From Neurospora tetraspora (Eukaryota; Ascomycota; Sordariomycetes; Sordariales; Sordariaceae): DNA of 64,000 nucleotides. The notes under the pieces are model-generated. The model saw only the letters and a list, made by a program, of their open reading frames with translations, did not search any database and was not told the DNA's origin. How positions within the stretch are numbered: the stretch's first letter is position 1; each line of letters opens with the position of its first letter. The stretch is taken from contig NW_026944385.1 in assembly GCF_033439725.1 (NCBI RefSeq), positions 3,319,001 to 3,383,000 of the forward strand, written 5' to 3'. Positions 56,843-64,000 of the stretch are shown here, in pieces. A program made the translations under genes and the position numbers.

Positions 56843-58156
56843 CTACTCATCCCCCACCAACGCCTTCGGATCCGGCCCATGATTATGCATCGCCGGCTGC
56901 TGATCCTGCCCGACCATGGTCCAACGGACCTCAAACGTGGAGCTATGCTTGGCCGTCTCCCTGAGCACGAACCTAAAAGGGCAATTACACTTATCCGTCC
57001 CGATCCTCCTCTGATACGGCTTCCGCTGCCCGTTTCTTCTCGCCTCCTCAATCTGCTCCTGCGTCGGCCCCGGCACGGGGCGGTACTTGTTCCCACTGAG
57101 CGCACAGGACATGGTCAGGTGGTACCGGTCGTTCTTGATCTTGGACCGGCGCGTGATGACGCGGTAGCCGTGCTGGCGCGTCCAGTTGTTGACCACGACC
57201 GAGGCGCCATTTGGGCCGCCGCCGACGTAGTTCTTTCCGCCTGCCGAGGTGGAGAGTTGGATGTGGAAGATGTGCCCCTGAGGCGGGTAGGCCATGTCGA
57301 AACCTGTCCCTGATCCGGAAGAGGCGCCGCCGCCGTTGTCCCCGACCCCCCAGGAGACCGAGGGGAGGGATTGGTCGCCTACTAGGTTGGCGGAGAGGAG
57401 TTGGAGCTGGCGGGATTCTTCGTCGTCGTCGTCGTCCACGTCGTTGTCCATGTCTTCTTGGTGGTGGGTGACGACGTTGGCGCCGCTGTCATCATGATGA
57501 TGATGATGGTCGCCGTTGACGATGCCGCTTACGCCGCCGGTAGCGCTACTTTCACCACCGCCACCGCCATCGAGAAGAGCATTGAAGTTGATGGTGTTGT
57601 TGGTTGCCGCGTTTGCAGTGGCCCCTCCTAGGGTGGAAGTCCCGGCAGCGGAAACTGGGACGGCGTGCTGTTGCGGAAGAAGAAGGGGTGCATGATGTCC
57701 GCCGGGCAGGGATGGGACACCGTAGGCATCGAGGCGATGGATGATACCTTGAACAAGCTGGTGAAGTTGACCAACCTCGGCTTGGAGTTGAGCAAAACGT
57801 TGAGCGTCAATTGAGACCAGAGGTACCTGCTGTTGGACCTGCTGCTGTTGCTGTTGTTGCTGTTGAGCTTGTTTCCTTGGCTGGCGGGGCTTGCGTGGTT
57901 GCTTCTGCCGCGCTTGACTTTGCTGAGGCTGAGCAGCTTGTTGTTGTTGTTGTTGTTGTTGCTGCTGTTGCTGTTGTTGGACTTGTTGCTGTTGTGAGAT
58001 GACAGGGTGCTGATGCTCGGGGGGTGCGGAACTGAAGATGGACGAGATGTAGGGGGGGTTAGCAGCCATCTTGTGGGCTGGGGTAGGTATTTCCCCCAAC
58101 TGCGCTCCTAACTCGATTGCTGTCGCATTCAACAGTGAATCCCTCAATAATCCCAA
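56843..58156 (-). CDS. FAR1-type DNA-binding domain protein with poly-Q
   Basis: One exon, 437 codons from the ATG at 58156 or 408 from 58069 (MAANPPYISSIF); the second is slightly preferred as a start. The N-terminal half has a long Gln tract (about residues 60-110) and a KQPRKPRQPRKQ basic stretch. The C-terminal part has NNWTRQHGYRVITRRSKIKN, YHLTMSCALSG, then CNCPFRFVLRE and WTMV..Q...HNHG. These form the Cys-Cys-His-His pattern of the FAR1/WRKY-GCM1 zinc-binding fold found in MULE transposases and in regulators derived from them. No transposase catalytic part is present, so this is likely a domesticated DNA-binding regulator. Its Gln content suggests transcription activation. Confidence 0.8.
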   Translation of the reverse strand: MGLLRDSLLNATAIELGAQLGEIPTPAHKMAANPPYISSIFSSAPPEHQHPVISQQQQVQQQQQQQQQQQQQQAAQPQQSQARQKQPRKPRQPRKQAQQQQQQQQQVQQQVPLVSIDAQRFAQLQAEVGQLHQLVQGIIHRLDAYGVPSLPGGHHAPLLLPQQHAVPVSAAGTSTLGGATANAATNNTINFNALLDGGGGGESSATGGVSGIVNGDHHHHHDDSGANVVTHHQEDMDNDVDDDDDEESRQLQLLSANLVGDQSLPSVSWGVGDNGGGASSGSGTGFDMAYPPQGHIFHIQLSTSAGGKNYVGGGPNGASVVVNNWTRQHGYRVITRRSKIKNDRYHLTMSCALSGNKYRPVPGPTQEQIEEARRNGQRKPYQRRIGTDKCNCPFRFVLRETAKHSSTFEVRWTMVGQDQQPAMHNHGPDPKALVGDE

Positions 58157-58637
58157 GGGGTCTGGAGAAATGCTCGGGCCCCGAAAGCGAAGCTCGCCAA
58201 ACTTCTAGGTACTTGTTGAATTGGCCGATGACGCTTTCCCAGGGCTTGGGGGGTTGGGGAATTTGCACACTCCCAGCTAGCTCTCGCACGTGATCATTCC
58301 GAGAAGAAGTAGGCTTTCAGCGGGGTTAGGGTTACATATGAAGTCTCGATACAATGAGGACGGCAAGCAGGACAGATGATTCAAAGAAGGCAGTCATTAA
58401 ACGAAAGAAGATGACTACAACGGGAGAGAAGGTGGCGCAGAATGGCAAATACTAAGGAGATCAATAAAGTTTTCCACGTATAATCATGTCTCCTACTTTC
58501 GATCATTTGGTCTTTGCCAAGGCGCGATGATGTATCTGCAAAACCCATATCCAAAGAACTCCAAGACCATGTCTCCCTCGAGTACAATGACTCCTGCCTC
58601 CATATGTACCTCTAGCCACATCCTCAGGCTAGCAACT
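58157..58637. other. Intergenic
   Basis: Promoter side of the FAR1-domain gene and downstream region of the CVNH gene. No gene seen. Confidence 0.45.
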
Positions 58638-59462
58638 TCACCCTCTTTGCCCTCTTTTAAGTATCATATTCGACTCAAGACCCAGTTTCTCACCCCCGCC
58701 CTCTCCTGATCTGCCGGGTAGTCGATAAGACACATCCTCAGTCTTTCCCGATGCGCCAAAGCATTTGAAGGTGCCGTTTTCGTACTTGAGTTGCTCATCT
58801 GGTACAGTAGTAAGGACTTGCATTAGCTTCTGTTCGATGCAGCATGAAGTTTTCCGTAAACATCCCGGGTTGAACAGAGAGACGCTTATCTGTTCAGAGG
58901 TCACAAGAAAGGAAGTGTTTGATGGGGAAAAAAACTCACTGAGGTTAACGCTTGATATCTTCCTGTTGCCCCCGTCATCGGGGCATTGACACTCAATAAC
59001 AAGAGGAGTGTTTCTCTTGCTTCTGCACTCGCAATTCCCGATTCCGTTTCCACTGTAAATTTCCACACATGTCAGTGGCTGGTCACTCTCATGCTATCTT
59101 CCTCTTCTTCGTGGTCCATATCCCAAGCGTGAAAATTCCTGAATGAAGATGCGCAGTGAGACAAATTGGGTGAATGGGGACGGAGCAATCAAAGAAACTT
59201 ACTTCTCCTTCCACTGCACCTGCCCATTCACGTTTTCCAAACATTGGTTGAGATCAATATCGGTAGACACCTCGTAACCTTTCAACCCACAGAATCCGTG
59301 AAAGACGTTCTTCAGGGCGTTGTTACCCAGGCGGTCTTGGCTTGGGTAAAGAAACGCAGCCGAACACCAGATTGAAGGGCGCAAATCGTCCTTTAAAGGG
59401 TCTTCATTGGCTGCTCCTTGTGTGCTCAGAATTGCAACCAGACACAAGATATTGGGCCTCAT
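58638..59462 (-). CDS. Secreted CVNH (cyanovirin-N homology) domain protein
   Basis: Three exons, 59462-59203, 59052-58940 and 58798-58638 (introns GTAAGT..TACAG and GTGAGT..ACCAG), encode 177 residues. The N-terminus is a signal peptide (MRPNILCLVAILSTQGA). The core has LKGYEVSTDIDLNQCLENVN, GQVQWKENGN, then C-x-C pairs (NCECRS, ECQCPDD) and NRKISSVNLNEQLKYENGTFKCFG. Its repeat of a DLN motif followed by a G-containing turn fits CVNH sugar-binding modules. Six or more cysteines fit an extracellular protein. A TATA-like box lies 176 bp upstream. CVNH proteins bind mannose-type glycans; ligand and role here are unknown. Confidence 0.8.
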
Positions 59463-61016
59463 TGTGGGAATTTAGGTGTGTGAACACACGTCCCGGCAAC
59501 AACTAGACGTATGGAGGAGTTGGTGGGACAGGTCTGCATGTAGCTGATTGAGCTCCGAGTGTACCAGTGTAGCACTGGAGGCAGGTAAAAGCTGTACGTT
59601 GAAAATTGACAGGGCTGGCTTCCAGAACAGATACAGCCTTATATATCGGTACTGAGGTGTTGCGCTCAACTCAGACAGACAGTGCAAGTTTAACAAAGAA
59701 AAATCGAAAAGCAAGTGGCAAGAAACAGCGAGGAGGGCTGACAGCCACACACAGTCTGGTCTTTCATTGCTTTGTATAAGAACTCGTACCTTGAACGGAA
59801 GAATGACGGGAAAAAGCCACGCGCGTGAAACATCGGCCAAGGACTTCAGCTTAGCTGTGCCTATCCGAGCTTGTATACCCCCGTCGAGCGGAACGAATAT
59901 CAGTCGAGGAGGGCCAAATAAGTCTGGTGAAACATATTGCCTGGCTTGTGCAATAATTCCGCGTTGGACAACGTTCAAGGGGTCTATAAATTGGTGCCGG
60001 GTCGGGGGGCAAGGGCAAGCCGCAGGGCTGAGTAAATAGGAAAAGCGATCATGGAAAGGAAACGCCGAAGACGTGAAAGTGACAAACATGCTCTTTCTGC
60101 ACATTAATGGTTCAGAGAAAGGTCATTGCAGAACTCTCAGACAGACCTTCAATAAAACCTCTGGTTTCTGGTGGCAGACTCCATAAAGTCGTCAAGAAAG
60201 ACACAATATTACTCTCGAAAGAACCGAGTGCAATTGCATCTCTTGCTCATGACCGTTTTATCTTCCATACTCATGGTGGAATACGGGAATTAGGTGTTTG
60301 TAAAGCTCTGGTGCTTTAACGGGCCGTTCCCTGTAACAGAACCCTCATCAGCAAACGAAACAGTCAAGCTAAGCTGGAATGTGTTTGTGACTTGTTTTGA
60401 AACTCAGCACTGGCCTCCTCCAAGGTTCAACGGTATGGAGTAGTATTACAGGAATTGCACTTGCGAATCTTTCCACCTACCCAGTTGTGCAACGCAGCCT
60501 CTTCTCTCTGTATGCGTAAAGAGTTGATCCGGCACAACAGGAACATCTGAAAAGGAGCGGTGCGTAGTACAGCAACACGGTGAAGCAGAAGCCGAGTGGT
60601 TGCCGTCAAGTTGGTAGTCGCCGATTGTGAGAATCCTGGTTCACACAATGCTCTGTGCCAGCTTAAAGTTGGTGGTAGTCGTTGTGTACATGGTAGCCAT
60701 GTTCTGCGTAGAAAGACCTGCCAAATCTGGATGGGAGATGAACGAGGTCCAAGTCAAGGCTTCCTGTCCCAGGCAGTCTTGGCAGGTCAGAACTAGGGAC
60801 GAACTGGCTGTAGCCAGCCGTATATTGGTCGCTGAAACCGATAGCCCGTTGCTGTGGCGTGAAGTGATGAACAGGTATATGAAAAGTTGAGTAGGTGAAG
60901 CGTCCGTGGGAGGATTATCCACGCGTCGACAGCCCTCGTTGTGTTTTAGGAGCGTGTTACTTATAAAAGGGACGTGCCGTCCGCTAGATTTGTGGTATAC
61001 TGCATGGGAACTGAAC
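59463..61016. other. Intergenic
   Basis: Promoter region of the CVNH gene and the 3' side of the acyltransferase gene. Open frames on both strands overlap and lack family features. Nothing else recognised. Confidence 0.45.
59638..59645 (-). promoter_or_regulatory. TATA-like box of the CVNH gene
   Basis: On the minus strand TATATAAG, 176 bp upstream of the ATG at 59462. It lies inside a 210-codon frame (60104-59472) that is probably not coding. Confidence 0.45.
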
Positions 61017-62605
61017 TCATAGAGCAGGTCCTTCCCAAGATTCTCTCCTCAACCGACCAAACCATGCCTGTTTGTGCGGAAACGTCACCTCCTTTTCTTT
61101 GGTGAACCCAGCATACTCAAGATGTTGAATGAACCTAAGATGAGCGATTAGCTTCCATGATCCCGTTGAGAGCAGCGAGGCTTTTCCGGAACGACATGGA
61201 CTTACCTGGTGTTGTCCACCCTGGGCTCGACACACATGCTCATGGTCCTGTATTCTGCCGTGAACGCATAGTGCACCAAACTGCTAAGCCAAGCTTGTAC
61301 TCTCCCACGCGCCCACTCCTCTCCTATCAGGACATGGACGCCACGGTCCCAGTCATTCGCTGACTCCCCTCCAATGTAGCGACCCAACAAGTCCTCCTTG
61401 ACCCAGTAAAGTTCGAAATAGCCGAAGGGCACACCATCCCACATGCCGATGACGGGGAAGCTGTGTCTACTCTTGAGGGCATTGGTCAAGAAGTTGACCG
61501 AATACTCACCCCAAAAAGCAGAGACGCGTGGGCTTTGATGCCAGGCTTGTATCAGTGCCACGTCCGTCATCTGGGCACCGAGATGGTTCTGTCCTTGAGG
61601 TGGGTTCGGACCAATGGGGCCGAAATAAGGTACTGGGTTTTCAGAAAGAGATGCCACACGGAAAGCGAGATATTGGCCAACGGAAGGCACGAAGCGGGTG
61701 TAGAAGACCTCACCCATACGAGGAGGCTTTGGTCGGATGGGGTGACGCACATGGTTGGTGATTGTGTACTGCAGGGGCGCAGGAGGATAATAGGTCGGAA
61801 GATAGGAGGCGCTGAAGAAGGGACCGATGGGGTAGGATGGCATGGAACCAGGAGGCAAGGAAGCTTGGGATTCGGATACGTCCGTGATCTGGGATGGGGA
61901 CCCAGGCCTACTGACGGCCGGGGAGCCGGGGTAGGACTTGAGGTTCTTCAAGTTTGGCTGGAGGGAGAAGAGGAAGAGACGGCCGGGTATCTGCCAGAAC
62001 ATTTTGCGCGAGACAAACATGTTGGCCCACGGCTCGTCCGAGTCATCGAGGGCAGTGCCAACAGAGGAATCGGCGCTGGCTATGAGACCCATGCGTTCGA
62101 GTTTTGGTATGAGATTCCTCCCGCGCAGGACGCCGTCCTTCTTGATGCGAATCTTCCAGTCACCACGCGGGCGGCCGGCGGTGGGCGTGGACTTGGAAGC
62201 CTCGGTGTGTAGGATGGGCGAAGGGGCGGGCTGGTGGAAGTACCAGTACAGGGTAACCCACAGCATCATGGCGATCTGTCGCGTCGGGCTGGCGGCCGGC
62301 TTAAAGTCGCTGCTAGCAGGCATCGAAACCGAGGAGATGAACAGGCTGTCATTCTGGAGCGTGGGCTTGGTATACGAGTGTATGGCTGGTTTCGACTCGG
62401 CGCCGTGTTCGTCGCCCTCCTTGGCGTCGTGGCTGGAAGAATCGCCGGGCTTGCGATCATCTTCGGTTTGTATGACAATGCTCCAGCCGGCGGGAATAGC
62501 GTGTTGAGGAGTACTGAGTTCGTGGGATTTGAAGAAGAGGCCGGCGAACACGGGAGTGACGCTGATGAGCTGCCCGTCGGGCAATCGGATGACTTGGGGT
62601 CCCAT
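61017..62605 (-). CDS. Siderophore N-acyltransferase (SidF/SidL family)
   Basis: Two exons, 62605-61206 and 61134-61017, intron 61205-61135 (GTAAGT..CTTAG), encode 505 residues. The start MGPQVIRLPDGQ and TPVFAGLFFKSHEL, then PTLQNDSLFISSVS, SDFKPAASPTRQIAMMLWVT, YWYFHQPAPSP, RNLIPKLERMGLI and finally WDRGVHVLIGEEWARGRVQAW and RVDNTRFIQHLEYAGFTKEK match fungal hydroxyornithine acyltransferases of the SidF/SidL group (GNAT fold; the C-terminus belongs to the RhbD/IucB-like acetyltransferase family). They acylate N5-hydroxyornithine during fusarinine or ferrichrome-type siderophore synthesis. Which of the two it is cannot be decided here. A possible further 5' exon exists: the frame is open upstream to an acceptor TTAG near 62646. 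Confidence 0.88.
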
Positions 62606-63516
62606 CGGACCGAAATGGTCTGTCTCTGGATGGAAGAGGTAACTAAGATGTCAGTGTTTCGCAAGACAAGATGGAAGGCTGTCGTGAGGATTGTAGTCAA
62701 GCGAAGCCGGCGAGGTGTTTGAAAGGCCGTCCGTTCGCGGGGTCAAGAGGAAGTGCGACAAACGTTGGACGATCAGCGTAGCAAAGCGGGCAGGGCAGCC
62801 AGTTGAAATAGTGTGGGGTAAAAGGTGGGATAGGTAAGGATCGGTATCACTCCATGCCGGCTTGGATTAGGACATGGCGAGATGGCACGAGATATGTGGG
62901 ATCATGGCCTGGCCATCTGGAGCTTTTGGGTTTATGATGTCTGACCAAAGGCCCTCGGCTAATACATGTTCTCTCAGGTATCCCATGATGCCTTTTCCGT
63001 GAAAGGTAAGAGCAGCAGGGACGGAGCATCCAATTTTTCCTAGAAGTTGAAAGGACGGGAGCGACATCCCATTTTCGTGGTTTCCTCATTTATTTCATCG
63101 TCGTTCAATGGATTCCACTTTTGGATGGCGATCGGAGGGGCAAGAAGGGCACCGTTGGAAAGCTCCATCCTGGTCATGATCCAAGCTCACTTTAGCCCCA
63201 CTGTTAATAGGATATCTCCGATAAGGTGAGATAACGAGGTGAGTTCTCATCAAATTAGTAGCTGTCTAACTGAGCGACAGGGACAGCTGGGTCAGACCAC
63301 ATTGCACACGTCATGGCGTGGTTGATGCACGGCAGCACTGAGTCTTTTCCCCACCGTTCCCTTGCCGTTATCCGAAGACACCGACCTATTTTGCGCCTGG
63401 CATTCAGCCATCAATTGTATCAGATTATTTCAACTAAAATTAACATCCCGTCCAATGATCCGATCGTGTGTGACTCCAATGTCCGCTTGCTTCTAGGTAT
63501 ACAATTTTGCCCGGGT
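62606..63516. other. Intergenic, with a possible 5' exon of the acyltransferase gene
   Basis: In the frame of the acyltransferase ORF, the codons YLFHPETDHFGP precede the chosen ATG and follow a CTGAC...TTAG acceptor-like sequence at about 62646-62660, so the gene may start further upstream. Otherwise no gene is recognised. Confidence 0.4.
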
Positions 63517-64000
63517 TTATGAATCTCCCGACTCCTTCTTCGACTCCTTCTCCTTGTTGCGTTTCCTCTTTTCATCCTCGGTGAATTTCTCGTCCTTCTC
63601 CTTCTCGATCGACCGGTGTTCGTCGTCTTTCCTTGTCGTCTCTTCATCGAGGACTTCCTTTACGTCTTCACCAACGTCGCGCGTCTCGTCCCAGTCAACG
63701 TCGTATTCAACCGCAATCACTCTGATCTCCCTCCTCAGCGCATTTGCGTCCTGCACTAACTGCTCCCACCGATCAATGTCGAAGCCCTTCATCTCGTACA
63801 AGGCGTGCTGCCTTCTCGAAACCGTCACATTCATGGCAGCCTTGTAGCTAAGGTCCTTGTTGATGTAGAGGAACCACAGGTAACCGCCCATGATGGTCGT
63901 CAGTCCCGCCAAATACGTCACCGGCTCGACCAGATCCCAGCCGAACTCGGTATGGAACGTCACATAGTACACCACTCCCCACCACCCAGCAAGCAGGCCA
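63517..64000 (-). CDS. Mitochondrial calcium uniporter (MCU), C-terminal part
   Basis: Partial: the gene continues past the right edge. The readable 160 residues include a hydrophobic segment ([17 protein letters not shown]), the pore motif [10 protein letters not shown] (the DxxE selectivity filter: D and E line the calcium entry) and a second transmembrane segment ([16 protein letters not shown]). Then follow [20 protein letters not shown] and a charged coiled-coil matrix tail rich in K, E and D. MCU forms the calcium channel of the inner mitochondrial membrane. The mitochondrial import signal and N-terminal domain lie outside the window. Confidence 0.88.
   Translation of the reverse strand, partial: GLLAGWWGVVYYVTFHTEFGWDLVEPVTYLAGLTTIMGGYLWFLYINKDLSYKAAMNVTVSRRQHALYEMKGFDIDRWEQLVQDANALRREIRVIAVEYDVDWDETRDVGEDVKEVLDEETTRKDDEHRSIEKEKDEKFTEDEKRKRNKEKESKKESGDS

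Noticed and set aside
59472-60104. 210-codon minus-strand frame upstream of the CVNH gene
   Set aside because: It covers the likely TATA box and promoter of the CVNH gene, and shows no recognisable family.
1-64000. CRISPR arrays, bacterial operons or prophage features
   Set aside because: Splicing, tRNA structure and gene families show a eukaryotic nuclear genome; no regularly spaced repeats were seen.

Overview
This window comes from a filamentous ascomycete, most likely a Sordariomycete of the Neurospora/Sordaria/Podospora type. The genes carry short GT..AG introns of about 60 to 150 bp, often with CTGAC/CTAAC-like branch sites. Gene families include Zn2Cys6 and Clr5 regulators, an OPT transporter, a CVNH protein, DUF3176 and a siderophore acyltransferase. 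The gene space is interrupted by very AT-rich blocks of decayed transposons in which TpG and CpA are nearly absent, the signature of repeat-induced point mutation (RIP). The exact species cannot be read from the window.

Layout. 1-1264: 3' end of a RIP-mutated Ty1/copia element with a readable LTR. 2.1-14.0 kb: an IKS1-type kinase (+), a PL3 pectate lyase (-), tRNA-Ser(AGA) (+), an SRPK-like kinase (+) and a Zn2Cys6 factor (-). 14.2-25.7 kb: a three-level transposon nest in which a short TIR element is split by a DNA transposon with about 62-bp TIRs, itself split by a Ty3/gypsy retrotransposon. 26.9-31.0 kb: a Clr5-domain gene (+) and an FAD monooxygenase (+). 31.8-34.1 kb: a rearranged locus where a DUF3237 gene is cut by short copies of two genes from elsewhere in this window (the 9-10 kb kinase and the 51-53 kb OPT transporter) plus a RIP-damaged block. 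34.1-39.8 kb: a DUF3176 membrane protein gene (+), a possible small Cys protein (-) and a cytochrome P450 (-). 40.07-43.39 kb: a hAT transposon with a perfect 8-bp target duplication. 43.6-64 kb, all genes on the minus strand: a frameshifted secreted-protein gene, an acidic low-complexity protein, a MARVEL protein, an OPT transporter with a MITE downstream, an ABM-domain protein, a FAR1-domain regulator, a secreted CVNH protein, a SidF/SidL-type acyltransferase and the C-terminal part of a mitochondrial calcium uniporter.

Functional links. The genes do not form an obvious single pathway. Some belong to separate saprotroph functions: pectin degradation, carbon-responsive regulation, peptide uptake and siderophore synthesis. 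The most unusual features are structural: the nested transposons, transposon ends spared by RIP inside mutated elements, and the mosaic locus at 32.3-34.1 kb that truncates one gene and lies across the start of the next. Intron-containing models below were built by reading splice sites by eye and checking that reading frames join; no alignment or transcript data were available.
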